A stretch of 64,000 nt of DNA from Rhizobium gallicum bv. gallicum R602sp (GCF_000816845.1 NZ_CP006880.1:2232001-2296000); one strand, 5' to 3'. Shown: positions 1-8,992, counted from the stretch's first letter. Notes: a model not told the origin generated them from the sequence alone. Translations and numbers: made by a program.

Positions 1-292
1 CGAGGCAGTTGGTACGAACGCCTCGCCGAAGTTGAACTTCAAGCACGAGCAAGGCTCCGAGCCCGACGATCACCCGCGCGATTATGGTGAAGATCGCCAC
101 ATCGGGAACAAGCAGCAGGTCGGTCACGAAGAACATCAGATAGACCGTGACTGCCAACCAAAGGCCAGCGCGGGTCGATGTTCTGCGACGCTGATCGCCC
201 TGTTCGAGATAGAGAGCGCGCAGATCGCAGGACTGATGAGTCTTTTCCTGCGCGATGAGCGTTGTCTCGACTTCTGCCAGCGTGTGCCTCAT
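1..292 (-). CDS. N-terminus of a membrane protein, possibly a membrane-anchored signalling protein (partial)
   Basis: This reading frame starts with an ATG at 292 (MRHTLAEVETTLIAQEK) and stays open to the window edge, about 97 residues. The first 45 residues are hydrophilic. They are followed by two hydrophobic segments (starting GLWLAVTVYLMFFVTDLLLV and IFTIIARVIVGLGALLVLEV), then a basic stretch. A short cytoplasmic region, a transmembrane pair and a downstream soluble domain would fit membrane-anchored diguanylate cyclases of rhizobia, but the catalytic part lies outside the window, so this is only a guess. It diverges from the methyltransferase gene at 559. The 266-base gap between them is comparatively AT-rich towards its right end and probably holds both promoters. 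Confidence 0.5.
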   Translation of the reverse strand, partial: MRHTLAEVETTLIAQEKTHQSCDLRALYLEQGDQRRRTSTRAGLWLAVTVYLMFFVTDLLLVPDVAIFTIIARVIVGLGALLVLEVQLRRGVRTNCL

Positions 293-558
293 GCACGGTT
301 CACCCGAACTCATCGAAATTGAAGGGTTTCCGTCCGCTTCCGCGACGTCGAAACAATTTGCTGTCATTGCAGATGGCACGGCCAAGGTTGTCGCGACGAT
401 AGTTATTGCCGATGAAGTTTTGGTTAAGACCCATGCCGGCACAAGGTTGCCGGGTCACAAATGGGTTACCGATTTTCCGCTATTGCGCCATTTATTAAAC
501 TCTAGCGCGAGACAATTTCTTTTTCTATAGTTAGCTTAATATTAACGGAAACAACACA

Positions 559-1596
559 GTGAACCGATTTCAGACAGCTCTCGACGGAGTTAGCCTCGTC
601 ACCCCTGATCTCATCGCGGGAAGTTCAAAATTATCAGACAGCGGGTATCTGCAAGAACGCTTCATTGAAGGGCGTGCAGAACTGGCCGTTTTGCTCTCCT
701 TAAGCGAGCAGCAATTCCAAAACCGCTTGCCGGCGGCAGAAATCGTCCGCGATCTGACGACGCGGCTAAGTGACCTGAGGCAAAAACTGCCCTCCTCCGT
801 CTGGCAGCGCCTCACGCCGATTGCTCGCGAACATCCCGTCGCTGCCCATCTTCTTGAAGATCCCCTGACCCGCTGGTCCTTCGAAAAACCTCGCGGCTAC
901 TCGGGCGACGCTCAACTTCTCGACTTTATTTATGAGCATCCGAGCATGAGCCCGGCAATCGAGCAGGCTTCCGCTCTGGGGCGGGATGTTTATGCATACA
1001 CAAAGCAAGCTTCGTCATCTGTCGCTGTGCGCGAAAGGCGGAACCTTCTGACCGCAAAGGTGGACGCCATCGCATCTGCCCGGCCGGGCGACACCGAGAT
1101 CCTGACGATCGCCGCTGGACATCTGAGGGAAGCGGACCAGTCGAAAGCGTTGCAAGACGGCGCGATCAGTCGATGGGTGGCGCTCGACCAAGACCCGCTC
1201 AGTGTCGGATCAGTGGCGCGTGACTTTGCCGGAAGTCCGGTCGAGGCCATCAATGGCTCCGTGCGCACGCTCTTGTCACGTTCTCAGCAACTGGGCCGTT
1301 TTGACTTTATCTACGCGGCCGGCCTCTACGACTACCTTGCGCACAATGTGGCAGTGAAGCTTACCGAACGTTGTCTGCAGATGCTCAAGCCCGGCGGCCA
1401 ATTTCTGTTCGCCAACTTCGCGCGCGACATACACGTCGAGGGATATATGGAAACGTTCATGAATTGGGCTCTTCTATGGCGCTCTGAATCGGAGATGTGG
1501 TCGATTATAGGGGGCCTTCCAAATCAGGATCGGTTTGACGCAAAGGTGGAGTTCGGCGAAAACAGAAACGTCCTCTACGCGATCCTGCAGACCTGA
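559..1596 (+). CDS. Class I SAM-dependent methyltransferase, PhcB-like
   Basis: The product is a cytoplasmic protein of 345 residues. The N-terminal 170 residues are helical and carry the stretch KPRGYSGDAQLLDFIY, typical of proteins annotated as 3-hydroxypalmitic acid methyl ester biosynthesis (PhcB-like) methyltransferases. The Rossmann methyltransferase part follows: a motif I-like stretch ILTIAAGHLREAD near residue 180, an acidic strand end (VALDQDP) near 207, FDFIYAAGLYDYL near 250, and LKPGGQFLFANF near 276. I chose the GTG at 559; no strong ribosome binding site is visible. The gene stands alone and diverges from a membrane protein. The substrate is unknown; methylation of a fatty acid signal is only suggested by the family name. 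Confidence 0.75.
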   Translation: MNRFQTALDGVSLVTPDLIAGSSKLSDSGYLQERFIEGRAELAVLLSLSEQQFQNRLPAAEIVRDLTTRLSDLRQKLPSSVWQRLTPIAREHPVAAHLLEDPLTRWSFEKPRGYSGDAQLLDFIYEHPSMSPAIEQASALGRDVYAYTKQASSSVAVRERRNLLTAKVDAIASARPGDTEILTIAAGHLREADQSKALQDGAISRWVALDQDPLSVGSVARDFAGSPVEAINGSVRTLLSRSQQLGRFDFIYAAGLYDYLAHNVAVKLTERCLQMLKPGGQFLFANFARDIHVEGYMETFMNWALLWRSESEMWSIIGGLPNQDRFDAKVEFGENRNVLYAILQT

Positions 1597-1637
1597 AGTT
1601 CGAGGCTGATACAGGGCGCCTGAGACATAGATCGCCT

Positions 1638-1664
1638 CGACCGCCGCTCCCGGAACGGCGGTCG
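1638..1664. terminator. Bidirectional terminator-like hairpin
   Basis: A perfect 9-bp inverted repeat (CGACCGCCG and CGGCGGTCG) with a 9-base loop lies between the convergent ends of the methyltransferase gene (1596) and doeB (1717). There is no T tract, so it may act as a weak or factor-assisted terminator for both genes. Confidence 0.5.
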
Positions 1665-1716
1665 TGAAGAGCCAGCAACAGCGCCTTTGCGCGGCGCTTG
1701 AACCATCTCTGCAGGT

Positions 1717-2718
1717 TCAAACCGCAAGGACCGCGGCGCAATCGCCCGGTTTTATCAGTCCCGGAAAATGCCGTGCAGCGAGGATGCCCGTCATTTTTGA
1801 GCAGAGCTCGACCGGAAGACCACCGGTTCTTCCGACCGGATGGATGCGAGCGACAACCTCACCCTTTCTCACGGCCCCGCCGAGGTCGACTGCAAATTCG
1901 ACGAGCCCGGCGTCCTCTGCGAAGAGGAAGCAGTCTCCATCCGGCATGTCGAGCCACTGGGTGGGCTGCTCGTCGACAACACCCTCAACGATGCCGGCAT
2001 GCGTTAGAACGTTCATTACCCCGCGTTTGGCAATAGCGGCGCTTTTCGCCGTCGCGGTCCCGCCGCCGCCGAGCTCGGTGGTGATGAAGATTTTGCCCAT
2101 CTCCTCGGCGGCCGTGTCGTACATGCCGACGGCGTCGATCTCCAGCATCTTCATCGAGTAGGGCGCGCCGAACGCCTGAACGAACTCGAAACCCTTTGCC
2201 TCCTGTTTCTTGTCTGGAAGAATGTGGGCAGCGCAGAAGGGCAGAAAATCGAGTGTCCTGCCGCCCGAATGGAAGTCGAGCACGATATCGGCAAGCGGCA
2301 GGAGGATCCGCTGGAAGTAATCGGCGATTTTCTGAGTGACCGTGCCGTCCGGCCTGCCCGGAAAGCTGCGGTTCATATTGCCCTTGTCGATCGGCGAGGT
2401 TCTGGTCTGCGACAGGAACGCCGGGTAGTTCATGGCGGGCACGATGATGACGCGGCCTTTGACCTCTTCTGCCCGAAGCGTGCGGGCAAGATCGAAGAGT
2501 GCGATCGGCCCTTCATACTCATCGCCGTGATTGCCGCCTGTCAAAAGAGCGGTCGGACCGCGGCCGTTTTTCATGACGGTGACCGGGATCATGACCGATC
2601 CCCATGCCGAATCATCGCGGCTGTAGGGCAGCCGCAAGAAACCATGTTGAACGCCGTCCGCCTCGAAATCGACCGTCGCACTGATCGGCGATGGGCGCAT
2701 TATTGTATCGCTCATCAT
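1717..2718 (-). CDS. doeB: N-alpha-acetyl-L-2,4-diaminobutyrate deacetylase (DoeB), zinc-dependent
   Basis: This is a member of the succinylglutamate desuccinylase/aspartoacylase family, 333 residues. Zinc-site motifs are visible: GGNHGDEYEG at 61-70 (His64, Glu67) and DFHSGG at 149-153 with His150. NMNRSFPGR near 114 and the TTELGGGG region with Glu215 also match the family. In ectoine degradation it removes acetate from N-alpha-acetyl-diaminobutyrate to give L-2,4-diaminobutyrate. It is the last gene of the minus-strand ehu-eut-doe series, four bases after doeA, and ends at a hairpin. The start may be Met1 or Met2. The assignment rests on the family plus the adjacent doeA and ehu genes. Confidence 0.9.
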   Translation of the reverse strand: MMSDTIMRPSPISATVDFEADGVQHGFLRLPYSRDDSAWGSVMIPVTVMKNGRGPTALLTGGNHGDEYEGPIALFDLARTLRAEEVKGRVIIVPAMNYPAFLSQTRTSPIDKGNMNRSFPGRPDGTVTQKIADYFQRILLPLADIVLDFHSGGRTLDFLPFCAAHILPDKKQEAKGFEFVQAFGAPYSMKMLEIDAVGMYDTAAEEMGKIFITTELGGGGTATAKSAAIAKRGVMNVLTHAGIVEGVVDEQPTQWLDMPDGDCFLFAEDAGLVEFAVDLGGAVRKGEVVARIHPVGRTGGLPVELCSKMTGILAARHFPGLIKPGDCAAVLAV

Positions 2719-2722
2719 CCTA

Positions 2723-3904
2723 TCAGTCCTTGACCATCAACTTTCGCGGCACATTGGCGAGGCACTCGACGCCAGTCTTCGTGATCAGAATGCTTTCGGT
2801 CGTCTCGAAGCCCATGTCTTCGAGCCAGAGACCTGTCATGAAATGGAAGGTCATGCCGGGTTTCAATTCCGTCTTGTCGCCGGGACGCAGGCTCATGGTC
2901 CGCTCGCCCCAATCCGGCGGATAGGAAAGCCCGATCGGATAACCGGTGCGATTGTCCTTCACGATCCCGTATTTTTTCAGGACCGCAAAGAAGGCATTGG
3001 CGATGTCTTCGCAGGTATTGCCGGGCTTTGCGACTGCAAGGCCGGCTTCCATGCCTTCGAGCGTTGCTTTTTCCGCATCGAGAAAAGCCTGCGTCGGCTT
3101 GCCGAGGAAAACGGTGCGCGAAAGCGGCAGATGGTAGCGATTATAGCAGCCGGCGATCTCGAAGAAGGTTCCCTCGCCCCGTTTCAACGGCCGGTCATCC
3201 CAGGTGAGATGCGGGGCAGAGGCCTCCACGCCCGACGGCAGCAAAGGCACGATGGCCGGGTAATCCCCGCCGATCCCGTCGACGCCCCTTGTCCCTGCAT
3301 CATAGATCTCTGCGACGAGATCGCATTTGCGCATGCCGACTTCGATCTTGTCGAAGATGCGCTGATGCATGGCTTCGACAATGCGGGCGGCATTGCGCAT
3401 ATATTTGACTTCCGTCTCGCTCTTGACGGCGCGCTGCCAGTTGACGAGCGCCGTCGCGTCGACGAAACGGGCATTCGGCAGATGCTTCTGCAGCGAAGCG
3501 AAGGCTGCCGCCGAAAACCAGTAATTGTCCATCTCGACGCCGATCGAAATCTTACTGAGGCCGCGGTCCGTCAAAGTGCCGGAGAGGTAATCCATCGGGT
3601 GCCGCTCGGTCGACTGCACGTAGTGATCGGGATAGCCGATGATGTTTTCGTGTTTCAGGTAGGCGGTGAGCTTCGCGCCATTGGCGTCCTGCCCGCGGCC
3701 GAACCAGATCGGTTCGCCCGACGGCGGCACGATCACTGCCTGATGCACATAGAAGGACCAGCCGTCATAGCCGGTCAGCCAGGCCATGTTCGATGGATCG
3801 CTGACGATCAACAATTCGATGCCCTTGGCTTCCATCGCCTTTCGGGTCTTGTCGAGGCGGGCACTGTATTCCTCGCGCGAAAATTTGAGTTTAGGCTCAC
3901 TCAT
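2723..3904 (-). CDS. doeA: Ectoine hydrolase (DoeA), M24 peptidase fold
   Basis: The protein has 393 residues with a creatinase-like N-terminal domain (1-160) and a C-terminal pita-bread domain of the M24 family. Characteristic stretches are GGDYPAIVPLLPSG near 222, FFEIAGCYNRYHLPLSRTVFLG near 247, and GYPIGLSYPPDWGE near 321. DoeA opens the ectoine ring hydrolytically to N-acetyl-diaminobutyrate isomers, in the cytoplasm. It lies directly upstream of doeB (4-base gap) and downstream of eutC (32-base gap), the usual order in rhizobial clusters. The M24 family also contains prolidases and creatinases; the neighbours make the ectoine role the clear choice. Confidence 0.92.
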   Translation of the reverse strand: MSEPKLKFSREEYSARLDKTRKAMEAKGIELLIVSDPSNMAWLTGYDGWSFYVHQAVIVPPSGEPIWFGRGQDANGAKLTAYLKHENIIGYPDHYVQSTERHPMDYLSGTLTDRGLSKISIGVEMDNYWFSAAAFASLQKHLPNARFVDATALVNWQRAVKSETEVKYMRNAARIVEAMHQRIFDKIEVGMRKCDLVAEIYDAGTRGVDGIGGDYPAIVPLLPSGVEASAPHLTWDDRPLKRGEGTFFEIAGCYNRYHLPLSRTVFLGKPTQAFLDAEKATLEGMEAGLAVAKPGNTCEDIANAFFAVLKKYGIVKDNRTGYPIGLSYPPDWGERTMSLRPGDKTELKPGMTFHFMTGLWLEDMGFETTESILITKTGVECLANVPRKLMVKD

Positions 3905-3936
3905 GGTCTTTTCTCCCTTGTCCGGTGCCGCACCGG

Positions 3937-4929
3937 TCAGCTTTCGAATATGGTTCCGGCCTTGGCGGCGTTGGCTCGCGCAAAGGCAAGCGTGGCGATG
4001 GCGGTGTCCTGGATGCCGGTGCCGGTCAGGTCTGCGATCGTGATTTGCGTGGCGTCCGAACGGCCCCGACGTTGACCGGATACGATCTGTCCGAGCTCCG
4101 GAAATGCCGCGTCGGCGGCAACCGTGCCTGTTGCGATCGCGTGGTGAAGTTCGCCCAGACGGCGCGTCTGCTTCAGGCTGTCGGCGACATAGAGCCAGGC
4201 TTTGGCGATTGCGACGGGGTCAATCTCGTTCTTGTGTTCCGCATCAGAACCCATGGCCGTCACATGCTGGCCGGCCTCCAACCATTCGGCTTTCAGGATC
4301 GGCGTTTCAGAAGGTGTGGTCGTGACGATGACGTCGGCGCCAGCGACCGCATTCTTCGGGTCCGCCACCGCGGTGACGGCTACCCCAAGCGCCTTCGTAA
4401 GCTGAACGGCAACCCCTTGCGCCTTGGCAAAATCGCGCGCCCAGATCCGCGCCTCGCGGATCGGCCGTACCAGCATCAGCGCCTCGAGCTGCAGTTTCGC
4501 CTGCATACCGGCCCCGAAGATCGCCGCGACCTTCGAATTGTCGCGAGACAGATGCTTTGCTGCGACCGCTCCTGCAGCCGCGGTTCTCACATCGGTGAGG
4601 TAGCCGTTGTCGAGGAGCAGCGCTTGAACAAGGCCGGTTCTGCTGGAAAGCAGCACCATCATCCCGTTCGTGCTCGCAAGCCCGATTTTGGGATTGTCGA
4701 AGAAGCCGGGACTTATCTTGATGGCGAAGCTTTCGATGCCTGGAACATAGGCCGTCTTCACATCGACTTCGCCACGATGTTCCGGAACGTCGAGCCTCAG
4801 GATCGGGGGCATGGAGACAGCTTTCGTCGCCAGCGCTTTAAAGGCGTCTTCGACGCAGGCGACCGCGTCAAGGTCGAGGCCGATGATCTTCCGGAGATCT
4901 GATTCCGTCAGAATGACCATGGAGCTCAT
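3937..4929 (-). CDS. eutC: EutC, ornithine cyclodeaminase/mu-crystallin family
   Basis: The protein has 330 residues. A dinucleotide-binding motif FGAGMQAKLQLEAL begins near residue 138, and ITIADLTGTGIQDTAIA near the end is typical of the ornithine cyclodeaminase/mu-crystallin family. EutC is a standard member of ectoine/hydroxyectoine clusters, where a role in handling hydroxyectoine-derived intermediates has been proposed but the reaction is not firmly known. Its ATG (4929) overlaps the eutB stop by four bases (ATGA), so the two are probably translationally coupled. Confidence 0.9.
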   Translation of the reverse strand: MSSMVILTESDLRKIIGLDLDAVACVEDAFKALATKAVSMPPILRLDVPEHRGEVDVKTAYVPGIESFAIKISPGFFDNPKIGLASTNGMMVLLSSRTGLVQALLLDNGYLTDVRTAAAGAVAAKHLSRDNSKVAAIFGAGMQAKLQLEALMLVRPIREARIWARDFAKAQGVAVQLTKALGVAVTAVADPKNAVAGADVIVTTTPSETPILKAEWLEAGQHVTAMGSDAEHKNEIDPVAIAKAWLYVADSLKQTRRLGELHHAIATGTVAADAAFPELGQIVSGQRRGRSDATQITIADLTGTGIQDTAIATLAFARANAAKAGTIFES

Positions 4930-5927
4930 GCCACATCCTTTCTGATAGGCGCGGTCGCGCCGTTGATCACGCTTCGATGCTGCTCCATGTCGACATTGCG
5001 GCCTGACAGGATCGCAACCACCGGCCCGGTGATCTCGATCTTGCCGGCAAGCAGCGCCGCAACCCCGACAGCACCCGCTCCCTCGATCACCTCGCCTTCC
5101 ATTGAATAGGCGTGACGCATGCCTGCGGCGATCTCCGGCTCGCTCAGAAGAACGACGTCATCAAGCAGGTCGCGGCACATCGAGAAAGTGAGTTGGTTGT
5201 CGAGGCCGATGCCGCCACCTAGGGAATCGGCAAAGCTCTCCTCTTCCTGGACCTCCACCGGACGCCCTGCCTCAAGGCTTGCCTTCATGGCGGCACCCCG
5301 CTCCATGGTGAGGCCGATGATGCCAACGTCCGGATTGATCGCTTTAAGCGCGGCTGCGACACCAGACGCGAGACCGCCGCCCGACAGCGGCACGAGGACC
5401 GTTGCGGCCTCGGGGCAATCCTTGAAGACTTCCAGCCCGAGTGACCCCTGCCCCGCAATCACCCTGGCGTCATCAAAGGGTGGGACCGCGACCAGCCCAT
5501 CGTCTTGTACAAGACGGTCGACCTCCAACTGGGCGTCGTCTTGCGAGCGCCCGATGATTCGGACATTTGCGCCGAGCCGGCGGATCTCGGCCACTTTGTT
5601 TTCGGGAACCAGCCGCGACATGCAGATCGTCGCCGTGGAACCCGCCGCCCTCGCGGCATAGGCAAGCGCGCGCCCGTGATTGCCGGTCGAGGCGGCAACG
5701 ACGCCGCGCGCCTTCTCCTCTGCCTTAAGTGAGAGCACGGCATTGGTGGCGCCGCGCAGCTTGAAACTGCCGGTAATCTGCTGGTGTTCGAGCTTCAGGT
5801 AGACGGCTGTGCCCACACGTTCGCTGAGCGCCTCCGACCTTATGATCGGGGTTTTTCGGACCTGGTTGGAGATGCGCTCGGACGCAAGAATGATGTCCCG
5901 GAGGGTGACTGGCAAAGACGTGGTCAT
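4926..5927 (-). CDS. eutB: EutB, PLP-dependent threonine dehydratase-like enzyme
   Basis: The protein has 333 residues and the fold-type II PLP enzyme pattern: SFKLRGATNAV at 54-64 with the PLP lysine at 56, the STGNHGRALAYAA loop from residue 80, and a glycine-rich phosphate loop PLSGGGLASG near 180. EutB is thought to act in 5-hydroxyectoine use, probably removing water or ammonia from a hydroxylated diaminobutyrate intermediate. It overlaps eutC by four bases and follows eutA by a few bases. A generic threonine/serine dehydratase is the only serious alternative, and the context argues against it. Confidence 0.9.
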   Translation of the reverse strand: MTTSLPVTLRDIILASERISNQVRKTPIIRSEALSERVGTAVYLKLEHQQITGSFKLRGATNAVLSLKAEEKARGVVAASTGNHGRALAYAARAAGSTATICMSRLVPENKVAEIRRLGANVRIIGRSQDDAQLEVDRLVQDDGLVAVPPFDDARVIAGQGSLGLEVFKDCPEAATVLVPLSGGGLASGVAAALKAINPDVGIIGLTMERGAAMKASLEAGRPVEVQEEESFADSLGGGIGLDNQLTFSMCRDLLDDVVLLSEPEIAAGMRHAYSMEGEVIEGAGAVGVAALLAGKIEITGPVVAILSGRNVDMEQHRSVINGATAPIRKDVA

Positions 5928-5931
5928 GTCA

Positions 5932-6708
5932 TCAATATTCCGGATAAGGCATCGTCATGAGACGGGCGACCTGCGGCCAGGCTTGATCCTCGCCGCAAAG
6001 CCTCAGGCAGGCCCAGGCAGTCGCCAGATTGCTGCTGACCACCGGCTTGCCGATCTTCCGTTCGATCCTGCCTGCGACCTGGGCGGCACGCAGCGCCGTA
6101 CAGGAGATGAACAGGGCATCGGAGGCTGGCGCAGTGGCGTCAAGTGCAAGCGCCGCGATCTCGTCCGGCGCAATGCGCGCCATCTCGCGGTCGTCGGTGA
6201 ACCCAAGGCAGGTGAATCGGTCTATTTCGAAGCCGAGCTCTGCAAAATAGTCCGCCATCGGCCTGCTTGTTTCGACGGTGTAGGGCGTCAGGACCGATAT
6301 TCTTTTTGCGCCGAAGGCGCGCAGGGCGTCGACCGCTGCCGCCGTTGGCGTGACGACCGGCACGCCGGGCTTTGCAGCAGCGATTGCAGCCTCGACCCTG
6401 GCATCACCGATGACGACCGATGCCGACGTGCATGAATAGATGATCGCATCGAGCGGTTCGCCTGGCAGGATGAGACCTGCTCCTGCCGTCAGCGAAGGCT
6501 GCATATTCAGGAGGTTTTCCGGCGTCGTCGGATTGGCGTAATGGATGCGGCTCACATAGACGCCGATGCGATTGCTCGCGACCATCCGCTGGAAGTCAAC
6601 TTCCGTCGTATGGTCGGTTGCAAGGATCACAAGGCCCACGCGCTTTTCCAAGGGGCGCTCGTCCAGCCGCGGACGGCGGCTTGCCATCTGGATATCGATC
6701 ATTGTCAT
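5932..6708 (-). CDS. eutA: EutA, Asp/Glu racemase (maleate isomerase)-like protein
   Basis: The protein has 258 residues of the Asp/Glu racemase superfamily, which uses two cysteines in symmetric lobes. Both are present: YSCTSASVVIGDAR with Cys93 and ISCTALRAAQ with Cys203. EutA occurs in ectoine clusters and has been suggested to act on hydroxyectoine-derived compounds. Its ATG follows the ehuD stop by one base, so import and catabolic genes form one transcription unit. Confidence 0.88.
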   Translation of the reverse strand: MTMIDIQMASRRPRLDERPLEKRVGLVILATDHTTEVDFQRMVASNRIGVYVSRIHYANPTTPENLLNMQPSLTAGAGLILPGEPLDAIIYSCTSASVVIGDARVEAAIAAAKPGVPVVTPTAAAVDALRAFGAKRISVLTPYTVETSRPMADYFAELGFEIDRFTCLGFTDDREMARIAPDEIAALALDATAPASDALFISCTALRAAQVAGRIERKIGKPVVSSNLATAWACLRLCGEDQAWPQVARLMTMPYPEY

Positions 6709-6709
6709 C

Positions 6710-7369
6710 TCAGTCTTCCGTCCGAGCGTAACGCTCTTCGAGCCAGCGCAGCCCGATCACCGAGATCAGGCTGATCGCTAGGAAAAAGATACCGACCAGC
6801 GTCATCGGCTCGATATAGCGGTAGTTGCTGTTGGCGATGCTCTTGGCCTGGTTCATCAGTTCGAGCACCGTGATTGCCGAAAGCAGCGGCGTCTCCTTGA
6901 ACATCGCGATGAAATAATTGGCGAGTGCCGGGATCATCGGAGGGATCGCCTGCGGCAGGATGATATGGATCCATGCCTGGCGGGTCGTGAGGTTCGTAGC
7001 CTTTGCCGCTTCCCACTGCCCACGCGGCACATTCTCGATGCCGGCGCGGTAGACTTCGGCGGTATAGGTCGCATAATGGAGGCCAAGGCCGATGACGCCG
7101 GCGACGAGGGGCGCAAGTCTGATGCCGATATCCGGCAGCACGTAGAAGATGAAGTAGAGCTGCACCAAAAGCGGCGTGCCGCGGATGAATTCGGAGAAGA
7201 AGCCGACGCCGCGCGATACCGCGGTGATCGGCGAACGCCGCAAAAGCGCGATCGCAAGGCCCAGGATGGCCGCAACCGCCGCACCGAGTACCGTCGCAAG
7301 GATGGTGATCTTGAAGCCTTCGATGAGCGTCGGCATGATCTGCCAGACGAAATCCCAGTCCCATTCCAT
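6710..7369 (-). CDS. ehuD: Ectoine/hydroxyectoine ABC transporter permease EhuD
   Basis: The product is an inner-membrane permease of 219 residues in the polar amino acid (HisM-type) family, with about five hydrophobic segments. The ATPase-coupling EAA loop is visible as EAAKATNLTTRQAWIHIILPQA near residues 129-150. SEFIRGTPLLVQLYFIFY near 70 is the family hallmark. It pairs with EhuC, to which it is related, and is encoded next to it after a four-base gap. Confidence 0.92.
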   Translation of the reverse strand: MEWDWDFVWQIMPTLIEGFKITILATVLGAAVAAILGLAIALLRRSPITAVSRGVGFFSEFIRGTPLLVQLYFIFYVLPDIGIRLAPLVAGVIGLGLHYATYTAEVYRAGIENVPRGQWEAAKATNLTTRQAWIHIILPQAIPPMIPALANYFIAMFKETPLLSAITVLELMNQAKSIANSNYRYIEPMTLVGIFFLAISLISVIGLRWLEERYARTED

Positions 7370-7373
7370 CGAT

Positions 7374-8033
7374 CTAGATCCTCATTCCGTCGAGACCGCG
7401 GCTCATGCGCCGCTCAAGCCAGCGCATCGCAGTCGAAATTGCCCAGGCCATCAGGAAGTAGAGAACGAGAATGGTCGCAAACGGTATCAGCGTATTGCCC
7501 GTCTGTGCCCGCACGACCTGCGCCTGGAACGTCAGATCCGTCAGCGAGATCAGCGAGACGACGGCGGTTCCTTTCAGAAGTTCGATCGCATTGTTGCAGA
7601 AGGTCGGCAGCATCAAGGGCAGCGCCTGCGGCAGGATGATGTAGCGCATGCGCTGGTAGCGCGACAGGTTGAGCGCGATGCAGGCTTCGCTCTGTTCGCG
7701 CCCGATCGCCTTGACGGCACCGCGAACGACTTCTGCCGCATAGGCGCCGACATTCAGTCCGAGAGCAAGAACGCCTGCCTGGAGCGGTGTCAGGGTGAGC
7801 CCGGCAAAGGGCAGCACGAAATAGACCCAGAAAAGCTGCACGAAGATCGAGGTGCCGCGAAAGAACTCGATATAGACTGTTGCAAGCGCCCGCACGGCGA
7901 AGAAGCGCGACAGCCGCGCAAGCCCAGCAACGAATGCCATGACAAGCGCCAATGCCGATCCCATGAGCGTGAGCTTAATGGTGACGAGCGCACCTTCCAG
8001 GATCAATGTGAGGTAGCCGGACCATACCGACAT
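7374..8033 (-). CDS. ehuC: Ectoine/hydroxyectoine ABC transporter permease EhuC
   Basis: This second permease has 219 residues and the same layout as EhuD: a FFRGTSIFVQLFWVYFVLP stretch near 60 and an EAA loop (EACIALNLSRYQRMRYIILPQA) near 118-140. EhuC and EhuD are expected to form the heterodimeric channel, with EhuA supplying ATP hydrolysis and EhuB delivering substrate. A hairpin separates it from the upstream ehuB gene. Confidence 0.92.
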   Translation of the reverse strand: MSVWSGYLTLILEGALVTIKLTLMGSALALVMAFVAGLARLSRFFAVRALATVYIEFFRGTSIFVQLFWVYFVLPFAGLTLTPLQAGVLALGLNVGAYAAEVVRGAVKAIGREQSEACIALNLSRYQRMRYIILPQALPLMLPTFCNNAIELLKGTAVVSLISLTDLTFQAQVVRAQTGNTLIPFATILVLYFLMAWAISTAMRWLERRMSRGLDGMRI

Positions 8034-8064
8034 CTGGACGGGTCCCTTTCAGGAAATTGAGGAA

Positions 8065-8090
8065 CCGGCTCCGCTCGTTGACGGAGCCGG
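8065..8090 (-). promoter_or_regulatory. Intercistronic hairpin between ehuB and ehuC
   Basis: A perfect 9-bp inverted repeat (CCGGCTCCG and CGGAGCCGG) with an 8-base loop sits in the 69-base gap after ehuB. Hairpins here often protect the mRNA of the binding protein gene or cause partial termination, raising EhuB over the membrane subunits. That role is inferred from position only. Confidence 0.5.
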
Positions 8091-8102
8091 ACGTCCGCAG
8101 GC

Positions 8103-8942
8103 TTACTTTGCTGCGCAGAGCTTTTCGCGGCTGGTCGACATTGCGGCCGCGGCCGAGAAGCCGTAGGGCTCGATGATCTTTGCGAACTCGCCCGATTCCT
8201 TCATCTTCTTGAGCTCGACGTCATAGGCGTCGCGAAGGGCAACGTCCTGTTTGCGGAAGGCCGCACCATCGCAATAGACGGGCGCGCCCAAGACCGGTGC
8301 AACCGTCTCAAGGTTAGCATCATTGGCCTTGGCCATCAGATCGTGGATCGACAAAACCGGCAGGGAGTAGGCGTCGATGCGCCCATCCTGCAGCATCTTG
8401 ATGCCGCTCTGGCCGTCCGGAACGACGATGACGCGATCGCGCGGCACGCCGGCCTCAAGCGCGAGCTTTTCTTCCGTGCCGCCGCCGGGTGCGCCGATCT
8501 TGGCATCCGCATTGTCGGCGATATCCTTATAGCTCTTGAGCTTCAGCGGGTTGCCCTTCTTGACGGCGAAGGCCTCCGCGTCGCAGAGCATCGGCTCCGA
8601 ATAGGCGACAGCAGCACAACGCTCGGGCTTCATGAAGAGGCCGGCGGTGATCGCATCGTGGCGGCCAGCCTGCAGGCCCGGGATCATCGCGCCATATTCG
8701 GAAATCGAGGCGACGACTTCCTTGACGCCGAGGCGTTCGAAGATCACCCGTGCAACGTCGGGTGCAGCGCCCGACACCTTTCCGTCCGCGCCGACCGAGG
8801 TGAACGGCGGCTCGTTTGCGATGGCGATGCGGGCAAAGCCCTGCTCTTTCAGCTCTTCGAGATCGACGGCCTGTGCTGGCCCAATTGCTGCCGAAAGAAG
8901 TGCGGACAATGCGGCTGCACCTAGAAGAATTGTCTTTTTCAT
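8103..8942 (-). CDS. ehuB: Ectoine/hydroxyectoine-binding periplasmic protein EhuB
   Basis: This is a periplasmic solute-binding protein of 279 residues in the amino acid-binding (family 3) group. I place the start at the ATG at 8942, giving a standard Sec signal peptide (KKTILLGAAALSALLSA, cleavage after AQA). The longer frame from 8987 adds 15 residues ahead of the signal and is unlikely. Mature-protein features include IANEPPFTSVGADGKVSGAAPD near residue 47 and the hinge region DAITAGLFMKPERC. It is the first transporter gene after ehuA and is followed by a stable hairpin. Confidence 0.92.
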   Translation of the reverse strand: MKKTILLGAAALSALLSAAIGPAQAVDLEELKEQGFARIAIANEPPFTSVGADGKVSGAAPDVARVIFERLGVKEVVASISEYGAMIPGLQAGRHDAITAGLFMKPERCAAVAYSEPMLCDAEAFAVKKGNPLKLKSYKDIADNADAKIGAPGGGTEEKLALEAGVPRDRVIVVPDGQSGIKMLQDGRIDAYSLPVLSIHDLMAKANDANLETVAPVLGAPVYCDGAAFRKQDVALRDAYDVELKKMKESGEFAKIIEPYGFSAAAAMSTSREKLCAAK

Positions 8943-8992
8943 GTTCCCTGCTCCTGGTTTTCCTTGGATTATTGCTTGAGGCTGCATAGCGG

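Noticed and set aside
2843..4075. A 410-codon open frame on the plus strand opposite doeA and eutC
   Set aside because: It is the antisense of two well-supported genes, has no ribosome binding site and reads as low-complexity high-GC translation.
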